The position numbers were made by a program, and so were the translations under genes. A stretch of DNA of 64,000 nt from Bradyrhizobium sp. KBS0727. GTDB lineage: Bacteria > Pseudomonadota > Alphaproteobacteria > Rhizobiales > Xanthobacteraceae. The notes under the pieces are model-generated. The model was given only the letters and a program-made list of their open reading frames with translations. It did no database searches and was not told the origin of the DNA. Below are positions 17,403 to 26,241 of the stretch, piece by piece. Positions within the stretch are counted from its first letter, which is position 1. Each line of letters opens with the position of its first letter. Location of the stretch: NCBI RefSeq assembly GCF_005937885.2, contig NZ_CP042176.1:2413501-2477500 (forward strand). Direction: 5' to 3'.

Positions 17403-19781
17403 ATGCTCGACAAGAACTCCGAAAGTCAGGTCCACGTCGAAGCGATCGAGGAGCCGGTAACGGGTACGAGTATCGCCTTTGGGCTGGAGCGCCTCGGCCT
17501 CGTCGCGGTCAAGGCGCCGATCGTATCCTGCGTCATTCTCGTCGCGCTGATGATCGCCGCGTTCTTCGGGATCGAGCGGATCAAGATCGACGACTCGCTG
17601 AGCCAGCTTTTCCGCTCCAATTCCAAGGACTACAAGCAGTACGAGGCCGTGACCAAGCGCTTCCCGGCGACCGAATTCGACGTGCTCGTCGTGGTCGAGG
17701 GCAAGACGCTGCTGGCGCGCGAAAACCTCGAGAAGATCCGTGACATGGTCACCGACCTGCAACTGGTCGACGGCGTGCGCGGTCTGGTCTCGCTGTTCTC
17801 GGCGCGCCAGGCGCCGGAACCGGGCAAGCTGCCGGCGGCGCTGTTCCCGTCGGAACTGCCGCAAGGTGCCGCCTACGACAAGTTCGCCGAGACTGTTAAG
17901 TCGAACGAGATCATCCGCGGCAAGTTGTTGTCGGAGGATGGCACGCTGGCGCTGATCGTGCTGTCGCTGGAGCCGAACATTGTCGCCAGCAACGAACTCG
18001 GCAAGGCGGTCGGCGACATCAGGAAGATCATGGCGGAAGATCTCGCCGGCAGCGGGCTCAACGCCCAGCTCTCCGGTGTTCCCGTCATGCAGCTCGAAAT
18101 CCGCAACGCCGTGAAGCGCGACGGGCTGACCTACAACATCCTCGGCATTCTGGCCGGCTGCATCATCGCCATCATCTTCTTCCGCAAGATATCGTTCATG
18201 ATCGTCGCGGCCTTCCCGCCGATCATCGCGATCCTGCTCGCGCTCGGCGGCCTTGGCTGGGCCAACTTCAATCTCAACATGTTCCTGAACGTGATGACGC
18301 CGCTCATCATGGTGATCAGCTTCTCCGACTCGATGCAGCTGACCTTCGCCGCGCGCGACCGCCTCATCGCTGGCCAGGACAAGTACACCGCGTTCAAGAA
18401 CGCGGTGTTGGTGGTCGGTCCCGCCTGCGTGCTCACCCACGGCACCGCCGGCATCTCGTTCATCGCCCTGCAATTCTCCGACTCCGAACTGATCCGCAAG
18501 TTCGGCGAGGCGGGCCTTGCCGCCACCATCATCGCGCTCATCGCGGTGCTGTCGCTGGTGCCGGTGTTCGGTGTGCTTTTTGTGCGCAACGAAAAAGTCA
18601 TGGCGGTCAAGTTCCAGGGCGCCGACGCCGGCGTGCAGGCGTTGCGCAACTTCTGCTACTGGATCGCGGTGCGCATGGTCGGCCGCCCCGGGCTGTTCAG
18701 CCTGATCGCAGTGCTCGTCGTCGCCAGCATGGGCTATGTCTATGCCAACCTGCAGCCGCGCTACCGGCTGGCCGACCAGGTCCCGGACAAGCGCCAGGCC
18801 GTGGCGGCGTCGAGCCGTCTCGACGCCAAGCTCACCGGTGCCAATCCGGTCGACGTCCTGATCGAATTCCCCAAGGGCGCCTCGCTCTACGCGCCGGAGA
18901 CGCTGAAGACGATCGCCGATGTCCACGCCATGGTCGAAACCGCGGCAGGCGTCGGCAACGTCTGGTCGCTGGAAACCCTGCGCCGCTGGCTTGCCGAGAA
19001 GGCGGGGAGCAACGACGTCGCGACGCTGAAGGAATATGTCAGCGTGATTCCGGAACATCTGGTGCGGCGCTTCATATCGGCCGACCAGGATGCGGTGGTG
19101 GTGTCGGGCCGCGTACCCGATATCGATTCAAGCGCGCTGCTTCCCGTGGTCAACAAGCTCGACAAGGGACTCGACAAGGTACGTGCGGAGCATCCGGGTT
19201 ACGAAATTGCGGTCACCGGGCTTTCGGTGATTGCCGCGCGCAACAGCTCCAACATGATCGAGAAGCTCAACCGCGGGCTGACGGTGGAATTCCTGCTGGT
19301 CGCGGTCTTCATCGGGCTCGCGTTCCGCTCGGTCGTGGTGATGTTCTCCTGCATCCTGCCCGGCATTTTCCCGGTGGTGGCATCGGGGACGGTGCTGGCG
19401 ATCATGGGCGAGGGGCTGCAATTCGCCAGTGTGGTGGCGCTGACGGTGTCGTTCGGCCTCGGCCTGAGCGCGACGATCCACTTCCTCAACCGGCTGCGGC
19501 TCGAGCGAAAGCCCGGCGTCAGTGCGGCTCTGGCGGTGGAACGGGCGACCGTGCTGGTCGGACCGGCGCTGATCCTGACCACGGTGGTGCTGGCCTGCGG
19601 CTTGGTCGTCACGGTGTTCTCCGACCTGCCGTCGCTGCGGCTGTTCGGCTGGCTCAGCGCGTTCTCGATGATCGCGGCGCTGGTCGCGGACCTCTTCATC
19701 CTGCGGCCGACATCGATGTTCCTGATCAACCTGTCGGAAAAGATTCGCGGCACCGCAGGCCGGGCGAAGCCGGCGGAGTAA
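17403..19781 (+). CDS. RND/MMPL family transporter, HpnN-like paralogue
   Basis: A 792-residue inner-membrane protein with ATG 17403 (ggacagg upstream). The architecture is a first helix (about 35-58), a large periplasmic loop, a bundle of about five helices with sterol-sensing-domain character (GILAGCIIAIIFFRK... to about 420), a second helix and periplasmic loop, then a second bundle to the C-terminus: the two-fold MMPL/HAE3 pattern of HpnN. The true hpnN is at 29659. This gene lies between eutC and the hpnC operon, so lipid transport is plausible but unproven. A strong terminator follows its stop. Confidence 0.88.
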   Translation: MLDKNSESQVHVEAIEEPVTGTSIAFGLERLGLVAVKAPIVSCVILVALMIAAFFGIERIKIDDSLSQLFRSNSKDYKQYEAVTKRFPATEFDVLVVVEGKTLLARENLEKIRDMVTDLQLVDGVRGLVSLFSARQAPEPGKLPAALFPSELPQGAAYDKFAETVKSNEIIRGKLLSEDGTLALIVLSLEPNIVASNELGKAVGDIRKIMAEDLAGSGLNAQLSGVPVMQLEIRNAVKRDGLTYNILGILAGCIIAIIFFRKISFMIVAAFPPIIAILLALGGLGWANFNLNMFLNVMTPLIMVISFSDSMQLTFAARDRLIAGQDKYTAFKNAVLVVGPACVLTHGTAGISFIALQFSDSELIRKFGEAGLAATIIALIAVLSLVPVFGVLFVRNEKVMAVKFQGADAGVQALRNFCYWIAVRMVGRPGLFSLIAVLVVASMGYVYANLQPRYRLADQVPDKRQAVAASSRLDAKLTGANPVDVLIEFPKGASLYAPETLKTIADVHAMVETAAGVGNVWSLETLRRWLAEKAGSNDVATLKEYVSVIPEHLVRRFISADQDAVVVSGRVPDIDSSALLPVVNKLDKGLDKVRAEHPGYEIAVTGLSVIAARNSSNMIEKLNRGLTVEFLLVAVFIGLAFRSVVVMFSCILPGIFPVVASGTVLAIMGEGLQFASVVALTVSFGLGLSATIHFLNRLRLERKPGVSAALAVERATVLVGPALILTTVVLACGLVVTVFSDLPSLRLFGWLSAFSMIAALVADLFILRPTSMFLINLSEKIRGTAGRAKPAE

Positions 19782-19822
19782 CGATCGAAATCCGGTCGCC
19801 AAACCCAAGCGCGCCCCAAAAG

Positions 19823-19855
19823 AAAGCGCCCCCGGAGCAGATCCGGGGGCGCTTT
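19823..19855. terminator. Bidirectional intrinsic terminator
   Basis: A perfect 14-bp stem (aaagcgcccccgga / tccgggggcgcttt) with a 5-base loop has T-rich sequence after it and A-rich sequence before it. It lies between convergent genes ending at 19781 and 19888, so it can serve both strands. Confidence 0.9.
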
Positions 19856-19887
19856 GCTTTGATGGACGAAGAGACGCGCGCGGTGCG

Positions 19888-20391
19888 TCAGGTCTTCGTC
19901 ATCGTGATCTTGACGCCGCGGATTTCACCCTTGGAGTCGATCTGGACCACCTGCTTGTTGCCGGTGGTCCGCAAATTCAGGTTGGCGGCGAAGCCGGAAG
20001 CCTCGACGAAGACGTCGATCTGGCCGCCGCCCGCGGTGCCCTGCAGATTGCCGAAGATGTTGCGGCTCTTCTCGCTCCAATTGCCGGAGATACGGCCACC
20101 CTGGCTGGTGACGTCGCTGGAGAGATCGAATTTGTAGCTGTCGCTGGCGCAGTGCAGGTTCTGCTTCAGGCCGAGGCCGGACGCGTTGACCTTGTAATCG
20201 GCCTTGCAACGGATGTTCTCGGTGGTGCCGTTGGACAGCGCGACCGTGCCTGCGCCGCTCCATGATCCGTCAAAACCGGCAAAGGGACCCGCGGCCTGGG
20301 TGTGGCCTGCGGTGACCGACAACATGAGCGCGGCGCCGACGCCAGCAGCCGCGAGTGCCTGACCGAACAAGCTGGAACCGAACAGTTTCAT
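19888..20391 (-). CDS. Secreted hypothetical protein (167 aa)
   Basis: The protein has a Sec signal peptide (MKLFGSSLFGQALAAAGV..., probable cleavage after QAA near residue 34). The mature part, about 133 residues, is beta-rich with two cysteines (IRCKADY and LHCASDSY) that could form a disulphide. The pattern GFDGSWSGAGTVALSNG at its start looks like a small calycin-like or lipid-binding beta domain, but I recognise no characterised family. It is transcribed convergently to the HpnN-like gene, inside the hopanoid region. Confidence 0.75.
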   Translation of the reverse strand: MKLFGSSLFGQALAAAGVGAALMLSVTAGHTQAAGPFAGFDGSWSGAGTVALSNGTTENIRCKADYKVNASGLGLKQNLHCASDSYKFDLSSDVTSQGGRISGNWSEKSRNIFGNLQGTAGGGQIDVFVEASGFAANLNLRTTGNKQVVQIDSKGEIRGVKITMTKT

Positions 20392-20819
20392 CGTGAATTT
20401 CCCATCAAAATAGACGTTCCCCGGAGGATACGCCTCGCCGCATCGAAGGTTTAGTGTTCCCGCGGAATGTTAGGTTCAATTGATAAAACCGCCGCTACCG
20501 GCGATCACCGCAGGGCAATCGGCATTTTTATCGGACGGAATCGAAAACATCCCGGCCTCGCCGCGCCACCAACATCTAGCTATGCGCCGCATGTGTCCGC
20601 AACAGTCAATTGCAAAGAAAGCTAAGGCGGAAATACACATTAGATTTCAGTTGGTTATGAAAAGCGTAGACGTCGTCGTAAATTTGGCCGCATTTGCCAG
20701 CGCTTGTCCTTGGTTCGTTGCTGCGCTACGCGGCGCCTGTCATCCCAGAAAATCCACCCCCGCGATGCCAAAATGCAATTCGGGAACAGGATTTCTTGCT
20801 GCCGAAATGAAGGAATACG
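20392..20819. other. Intergenic region between divergent secreted-protein genes
   Basis: This stretch of over 400 bp has lower GC than its surroundings (for example ttaggttcaattgataaa near 20470). Promoters for both flanking genes should lie here. No gene, repeat or operator was identified. Confidence 0.45.
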
Positions 20820-21056
20820 ATGCGTAAATTTCTCCTGGCACTCTCCTTGTTCTCGATCACGGTTTCGTCGAACGCCTTCGCCCAGCAGCAACGCAGCGGA
20901 ACGGCGGAGGAGCAGAAGGCGTGTGCCCGCGACGTGCAGCGTTTCTGCCGCCCGGTCATCGACCAGGGCGATTTCACCATTTTGGCGTGCCTGCAGCAGA
21001 ATCGTCCGAAGATCACCCAGGCCTGCGATCAGGTGCTCAAGAACCACGGGCAATAA
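20820..21056 (+). CDS. Small secreted cysteine-rich-repeat protein
   Basis: A 78-residue protein with ATG 20820 and a good ribosome site (aagga, 9 bases upstream). The signal peptide is MRKFLLALSLFSITVSSNAFA. The mature part has four cysteines spaced as C-x6/7-C and C-x11-C-like pairs (EEQKACARDVQRFCRPV ... LACLQQNRPKITQACDQVL). This matches the bacterial cysteine-rich repeat family (one repeat of the GLG1 type), found in periplasmic proteins of unknown role. It lies just upstream of hpnC in the same direction, with 190 bp between. Confidence 0.8.
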   Translation: MRKFLLALSLFSITVSSNAFAQQQRSGTAEEQKACARDVQRFCRPVIDQGDFTILACLQQNRPKITQACDQVLKNHGQ

Positions 21057-21246
21057 GCGGCGCCTGCACCCGTTAACCGTTGCGTCGGGCCAATTTTGGC
21101 CCGATTGCAGGCGTGGCGGGTAGGGCTGATCGGCCCAGATAGCATTGGTTTTGGCGGCGTATTCCCCTATATGGGGGCGCGATCCCATCGCATGCGCCAA
21201 GTGTCGGTGCATGCCGCCCAGCCAGACGAATGTAGCCAGTTTCTTG

Positions 21247-22125
21247 ATGACCAGCGCGAGCGAACTGCGATCGGGAAAGACCCACCGCGACGAGAATTTT
21301 CCGGTCGCGTCGTGGATCATTCATCCGCGTCACCGGGCGCTTATTCTCAGCTTCTATAATTTCGTCCGGACCGCCGACGACATTGCCGACCACGCGACGT
21401 TGGCCGCGGACGAAAAGCTGCGCTATCTCGATTTGATGGAAGCGGAACTGCTCGGCAAGGGCGATACCCAGCCGGAGGCCGTCAACCTGCGCCGCGCGCT
21501 GGCCGAGCGGGCGATGCCGCCCCGCCACGCGCTCGATGTGCTGGTCGCGTTCCGGATGGACGTCACCAAGCTGCGCTACGAGAACTGGGACGACGTCATT
21601 CACTATTGCCGCTATTCGGCGATGCCGGTCGGCCGCTTCATGCTCGATGTGCACGGTGAAAGCACCTCGACCTGGGCCGCGTCCGATGCGTTGTGTGCCG
21701 GCCTGCAGATCAACAATCATCTGCAGGACTGCGCCAAGGACTACAAGAACCTGAACCGCGTCTACCTGCCGCGCGATGCGCTGGCGTCAGCCGGCGCCTC
21801 CGTCGAGATGCTGGGCGAGGCGAAGTCGCCGCCGGCGCTGCTGGCGTGCCTGCAGGCGCTCGCGGTGCGCACCGAAACCCTGCTCGATGAAAGCAAGTCG
21901 CTCGGCGCCGAAGTGCGGGATTTTCGGCTCGGGCTCGAGATTTCCGTGATCCAGGCCTTTGCCGACAAGATCGTCGGCCTGCTGAAGGTGCGTGATCCCC
22001 TCAGCGAGCGGGTGCATCTTTCCCCGCTCGAACTGCTGGGGCAAAGCTTCGCCGGTATGGCCGGCGAGATCGCACGCCGCGCGACGGGTCGCCGGCCGGT
22101 GTCGAACCCGGCGGCCGGCGCATGA
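21247..22125 (+). CDS. hpnC: HpnC, hydroxysqualene synthase
   Basis: Start taken at ATG 21247 (MTSASELRSGKTHRDENFPVA), where family similarity begins; the frame is open further upstream and the ribosome site is weak. The 292-residue trans-isoprenyl synthase has aspartate motifs D44-D45-I-A-D48 and D161-C-A-K-D165. HpnC converts presqualene diphosphate to hydroxysqualene in the HpnCDE route from farnesyl diphosphate to squalene. Its stop overlaps the hpnD start (ATGA at 22122-22125), giving tight coupling. It is the first gene of the hpnCDEFG run. Confidence 0.95.
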   Translation: MTSASELRSGKTHRDENFPVASWIIHPRHRALILSFYNFVRTADDIADHATLAADEKLRYLDLMEAELLGKGDTQPEAVNLRRALAERAMPPRHALDVLVAFRMDVTKLRYENWDDVIHYCRYSAMPVGRFMLDVHGESTSTWAASDALCAGLQINNHLQDCAKDYKNLNRVYLPRDALASAGASVEMLGEAKSPPALLACLQALAVRTETLLDESKSLGAEVRDFRLGLEISVIQAFADKIVGLLKVRDPLSERVHLSPLELLGQSFAGMAGEIARRATGRRPVSNPAAGA

Positions 22126-22961
22126 CGCTGGAGACGGCGGCGGCCAACGCAGATTACGGCACCACCGCGTCCGGTAGTTCGTTCTACGCGGCGATGCGTA
22201 TCCTTCCGCGCGCGCAGCGCGAAGCGATGTTCCAGATCTACAGTTTCTGCCGACAGGTCGACGACATTGCAGACTCTGACGGACCGCGGCCCGAGCGGCT
22301 GGCGGCGCTCCAGCAATGGCGCGACGACATCGACGCGTTGTACCAGGGCCGTCCGCCGGAGCGGCTGAAGGATTACGTGTCGTCGGTGCGCACCTTCGGC
22401 CTCAAGCGCGAGGATTTCCTGGCCATCATCGACGGCATGGAGATGGACGTGCCGCAGGACATCCGGGCGCCTGATATGGCAACCCTCGATCTCTATTGCG
22501 ACCGCGTCGCCAGCGCGGTGGGGCGGCTGTCGGTGCGCGTATTCGGCTTGCCCGAGAATGACGGCATCCTGCTCGCCCACCATCTCGGCCGCGCCCTGCA
22601 GTTGACCAACATCCTGCGCGACATCGACGAGGATGCCGGCCTCGGCCGTCTCTATTTGCCGCGCGAAGGCTTGCTGCATGCCGGCATCACCAGCGACGAT
22701 CCGGTGAAGGTCTCAGCCGAACGGAGCTTGCCGAAAGTGTGCCTGCCGCTGGTCGAGCGGGCGAAATCGCATTTCGAGCAGGCCGACGCGATCATGAACC
22801 GCAATTCGCGGCGCGTCGTGCGCGCGCCCCGGATCATGTCGAAATATTATCGTGCGATACTGGAGCTGTTGATTGCCCGGGGCTTTGCCGTTCCGCGCGA
22901 GCCGGTTCGCGTCAACAAGATGGCGAAGATCGCCATCCTTCTCCGTTACGCGATCATCTGA
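22122..22961 (+). CDS. hpnD: HpnD, presqualene diphosphate synthase
   Basis: A 279-residue squalene/phytoene-synthase-fold enzyme. The two Mg-binding motifs are D47-D48-I-A-D51 and R-D167-I-D169-E-D171. It condenses two farnesyl diphosphates to presqualene diphosphate, the first step of the HpnCDE squalene route. Its start overlaps the hpnC stop by four bases. Its TGA shares a base with the ATG of hpnE (TGATG, 22959-22963), so the three proteins are translated in a coupled series. Length and motifs are normal for HpnD. Confidence 0.95.
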   Translation: MTLETAAANADYGTTASGSSFYAAMRILPRAQREAMFQIYSFCRQVDDIADSDGPRPERLAALQQWRDDIDALYQGRPPERLKDYVSSVRTFGLKREDFLAIIDGMEMDVPQDIRAPDMATLDLYCDRVASAVGRLSVRVFGLPENDGILLAHHLGRALQLTNILRDIDEDAGLGRLYLPREGLLHAGITSDDPVKVSAERSLPKVCLPLVERAKSHFEQADAIMNRNSRRVVRAPRIMSKYYRAILELLIARGFAVPREPVRVNKMAKIAILLRYAII

Positions 22962-24220
22962 TGCAAAAAAACGCTCATATCATCGGCGCCGGCATTTCCG
23001 GCCTCTCGGCGGCTGTACGGCTGGCGAACGCGAATTACACCGTGCATGTCCACGAGGCCACGCAGCAGGCCGGCGGCCGCTGCCGGTCCTACTTCGACGC
23101 CGCCACCAACCTCACCATCGACAACGGCAATCACTTGCTGCTGTCGGGCAACCGTCATGCGCTGGCTTACGCGCGATCGATCGGCACCGAGGCGGGCCTG
23201 GTCGGACCGAAGAGCGCGCAGTTTCCCTTCGTCGACATGTCGACCGGCCAGCGCTGGCAGCTCGACCTCGGCGAGGGCCGCCTGCCGCTATGGGTATTCG
23301 ACGAGACACGCCGCGTCCCTGACACGGGCCTGCTCGATTATCTGGCATTGATGCCTTTGATCTGGGCAGGGACCGACAAGCTTGTCGGCAAGGCGATCCC
23401 CTGCGAGGGCACGCTGTACCAGCGGCTGGTGCAGCCGCTGCTGCTGGCCGCGCTCAATGTCGATCCGCCCGAGGGCTCGGCGGGTCTTGCCGGCGCCATC
23501 GTGCGGGAGACGCTGCTGGCGGGTGGACAGGCCTGCCGGCCGTTGATCGCGCGCGATGGCCTCAGCGCGGTGCTGGTCGAGCCCGCGATCAAGCTGTTGC
23601 AGAACAACGGCGCCTCCATCCAGTTCGGACATGAGCTGCGCGAATTCGCGATCGCCGGTGACAAGGTCGGCGAATTGAAATTCGGCGGCGATACCGTCGC
23701 GGTCGGCGCCGGTGATGTCGTGGTGCTGGCGGTGCCGCCGCGCCCCGCCGCGTCGCTGCTGCCTGGGCTGAAGACGCCATCGAAATTCCGCGCCATCGTC
23801 AATGCGCATTTCCGCTTCGATCCGCCACGGGATGCGCCGCCGATCGTCGGCGTCGTCGGCGGTCTGGTGGAATGGCTGTTTGCGTTTCCGCAGCGCCTGT
23901 CGATCACCATCAGCAATGGCGACCGCTTGGTCGATATGCCGCGTGAGGAGCTGGCGCTGGCGATCTGGCGGGATGTCTGCAAGGCCGCCGGCCTGCCGGG
24001 GGAGCCGGCATTGCCGCCATGGCAGATCGTCCGCGAACGCCGTGCTACATTCGAGGCGACGCCGGAGCAGAATGCGCTGCGGCCGGGCCCGGTAACCGCT
24101 TACAAAAACCTGTTTCTCGCCGGGGACTGGACTGATACCGGGTTGCCGGCAACCATCGAGGGATCGGTGCGGTCCGGTGACCGCGCCGCCGATCTGGTTC
24201 TGTCGAGGCAGCACGCCTGA
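22961..24220 (+). CDS. hpnE: HpnE, squalene-forming FAD-dependent desaturase-like oxidoreductase
   Basis: A 419-residue protein starting at ATG 22961, overlapping the hpnD stop by one base. The N-terminal dinucleotide-binding fold has G9-A-G11-I-S-G14-L-S, followed by GGRCRSY, and the C-terminal FAD motif is LFLAGDWTDTGLPATIEGSVRSG (residues about 385-407). It belongs to the phytoene-desaturase/amine-oxidase family. HpnE reduces hydroxysqualene to squalene, the substrate of the cyclase encoded 12 bp downstream. Confidence 0.95.
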   Translation: MQKNAHIIGAGISGLSAAVRLANANYTVHVHEATQQAGGRCRSYFDAATNLTIDNGNHLLLSGNRHALAYARSIGTEAGLVGPKSAQFPFVDMSTGQRWQLDLGEGRLPLWVFDETRRVPDTGLLDYLALMPLIWAGTDKLVGKAIPCEGTLYQRLVQPLLLAALNVDPPEGSAGLAGAIVRETLLAGGQACRPLIARDGLSAVLVEPAIKLLQNNGASIQFGHELREFAIAGDKVGELKFGGDTVAVGAGDVVVLAVPPRPAASLLPGLKTPSKFRAIVNAHFRFDPPRDAPPIVGVVGGLVEWLFAFPQRLSITISNGDRLVDMPREELALAIWRDVCKAAGLPGEPALPPWQIVRERRATFEATPEQNALRPGPVTAYKNLFLAGDWTDTGLPATIEGSVRSGDRAADLVLSRQHA

Positions 24221-24231
24221 CGGGACGTTGC

Positions 24232-26241
24232 GTGACCGGCTTCACGGAAGCCGTCGCAAAGAGAGGGATATCTAGCGAAATGCTGTCCGACGACCACACC
24301 GTTGCAGTCGACCCCGAAGCCCTGGAGAAGAGCATCTCCGCGGCGACGCAAGGGCTGCTCGGCTATCGTCAATCCGACGGACACTGGGTGTTCGAGCTGG
24401 AAGCCGACAGCACGATTCCGTCGGAATATGTGCTGCTGCGCCACTATCTCGCCGAGCCCGTCGACAGCGCGCTCGAAGCCAAGCTCGCGAACTATCTTCG
24501 CCGCACCCAGGGCGATCACGGCGGCTGGCCGCTGGTGCAGGACGGCCCGTTCGACATGAGCGCCAGCGTCAAATCCTATTTCGCGCTGAAGATGATCGGC
24601 GATTCCGTCGACGCGCCGCACATGGTACGGGCGCGCGAGGCGATCCGCTCGCGCGGCGGCGCCAGCGGCGTCAACGTTTTCACGCGGTTTCTGCTGGCGT
24701 TCTACGGCATATTGAGCTGGCGCGCCGTGCCGGTGCTGCCGGTCGAGATCATGCTGCTGCCGATGTGGTCGCCGTTCCATATCAACAAGATTTCCTATTG
24801 GGCGCGCACCACGATCGTGCCGCTGATGGTGATGGCCGCGCTGAAACCGCTGGCGAAGAATCCCAAGGGCGTCGGCATCGACGAATTGTTCCTGCAGGAT
24901 CCCAAGTCGGTCGGCATGACGACGAAGGCGCCGCATCAAAGCTGGGGCTGGTTCACGCTCTTCAGCGCGCTCGACAAGATCCTGCGGGTGGTCGAACCGC
25001 TGTTCCCGAAGAAGCTGCGCCAGCGTGCGATCGATTCCGCGCTCGCTTTCACGGAAGAGCGGCTGAACGGCGAAGACGGCATGGGCGCGATCTATCCGCC
25101 AATGGCCAACATCGTCATGATGTACGCGGCGCTCGGCAAGGGGGAGGATTATCCGCCGCGCGCGGTTACCCGCAAGGGCATCGAAAACCTGCTCGTGATC
25201 GGCGAGCACGAGGCCTATTGCCAGCCCTGCGTCTCGCCGGTGTGGGACACCGCGCTCACCTGCCATGCGCTGGCAGAGGCCGGTAGCGAAGACATGCTGG
25301 CGAAGATGAAGCAGGGGCTCGACTGGCTGAAGCCCAAGCAGGTGCTCGACCTCAAGGGCGACTGGGCGGTGAAAGCTCCCAATGTCCGTCCGGGCGGCTG
25401 GGCCTTCCAGTACAACAACGCGTATTATCCCGATCTCGACGACACCGCTGTTGTGGTGATGGCGATGGATCGGGAGCGGCGGCAGTCCGGCAGCCAGGAA
25501 TACGATACGGCGATCGCGCGGGGCCGCGAGTGGATCGAGGGCCTGCAGAGCCGCGACGGCGGCTGGGCCGCGTTCGACGTCAACAACCTCGAATATTACC
25601 TCAACAACATCCCGTTCTCTGACCACGGCGCGCTGCTCGATCCGCCGACCGAGGACGTCACCGCGCGCTGCATCTCGATGCTGGCACAGCTCGGCGAGAC
25701 CGCCCAGACCAGCAGGCCGTTGGCGGACGGTGTTGCGTATCTTCGCCGCACCCAGCTCGCCGAAGGCTCGTGGTACGGTCGCTGGGGGCTGAACTACATC
25801 TATGGGACCTGGTCGGTGCTTTGCGCGCTGAATGCGGCCGGTATAGACCACCAGGACCCGATGATGCGAAAGGCGGTGGATTGGCTGGTTTCGGTCCAGA
25901 ACCGGGATGGCGGCTGGGGCGAGGATGCGGTCAGCTACCGACTCGACTACAAGGGATATGAGGATGCGCCATCGACTTCCTCGCAAACGGCATGGGCCTT
26001 GCTTGGACTGATGGCGGCAGGCGAGGTCGAGCACCCGGCCGTTCTACGGGGGATTCAGTACCTAAAAGGCACACAGACCGAAAAAGGACTGTGGGACGAG
26101 GCGCGCTACACGGCAACGGGCTTCCCGCGGGTGTTTTACTTGCGGTATCATGGCTACTCGAAGTTCTTTCCGCTCTGGGCGTTGGCGCGGTATCGAAATT
26201 TGAGAAGCACCAACAGCAGGGTGGTAGGGGTCGGGATGTGA
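24232..26241 (+). CDS. shc: Squalene-hopene cyclase (HpnF)
   Basis: Start given at GTG 24232; ATG 24280 (MLSDDHTVAVD) is a good alternative 16 codons in. The 669-residue product has the class II cyclase acid motif D-L-D-D-T-A at about 401-406; the second Asp (403) is the proton donor by family comparison. Repeated QW motifs are visible (RTQGDHGGW, QSRDGGW, QNRDGGW). It is a monotopic membrane enzyme that cyclises squalene to hopene and hopanol. It lies 11 bp after hpnE and overlaps hpnG (GTGA). Loss of this enzyme abolishes hopanoids in relatives. Confidence 0.96.
   Translation: MTGFTEAVAKRGISSEMLSDDHTVAVDPEALEKSISAATQGLLGYRQSDGHWVFELEADSTIPSEYVLLRHYLAEPVDSALEAKLANYLRRTQGDHGGWPLVQDGPFDMSASVKSYFALKMIGDSVDAPHMVRAREAIRSRGGASGVNVFTRFLLAFYGILSWRAVPVLPVEIMLLPMWSPFHINKISYWARTTIVPLMVMAALKPLAKNPKGVGIDELFLQDPKSVGMTTKAPHQSWGWFTLFSALDKILRVVEPLFPKKLRQRAIDSALAFTEERLNGEDGMGAIYPPMANIVMMYAALGKGEDYPPRAVTRKGIENLLVIGEHEAYCQPCVSPVWDTALTCHALAEAGSEDMLAKMKQGLDWLKPKQVLDLKGDWAVKAPNVRPGGWAFQYNNAYYPDLDDTAVVVMAMDRERRQSGSQEYDTAIARGREWIEGLQSRDGGWAAFDVNNLEYYLNNIPFSDHGALLDPPTEDVTARCISMLAQLGETAQTSRPLADGVAYLRRTQLAEGSWYGRWGLNYIYGTWSVLCALNAAGIDHQDPMMRKAVDWLVSVQNRDGGWGEDAVSYRLDYKGYEDAPSTSSQTAWALLGLMAAGEVEHPAVLRGIQYLKGTQTEKGLWDEARYTATGFPRVFYLRYHGYSKFFPLWALARYRNLRSTNSRVVGVGM

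Noticed and set aside
17319..19058. A 579-codon minus-strand frame opposite the HpnN-like gene
   Set aside because: It is a highly charged His/Asp/Glu/Arg-rich shadow sequence with no recognisable domain.
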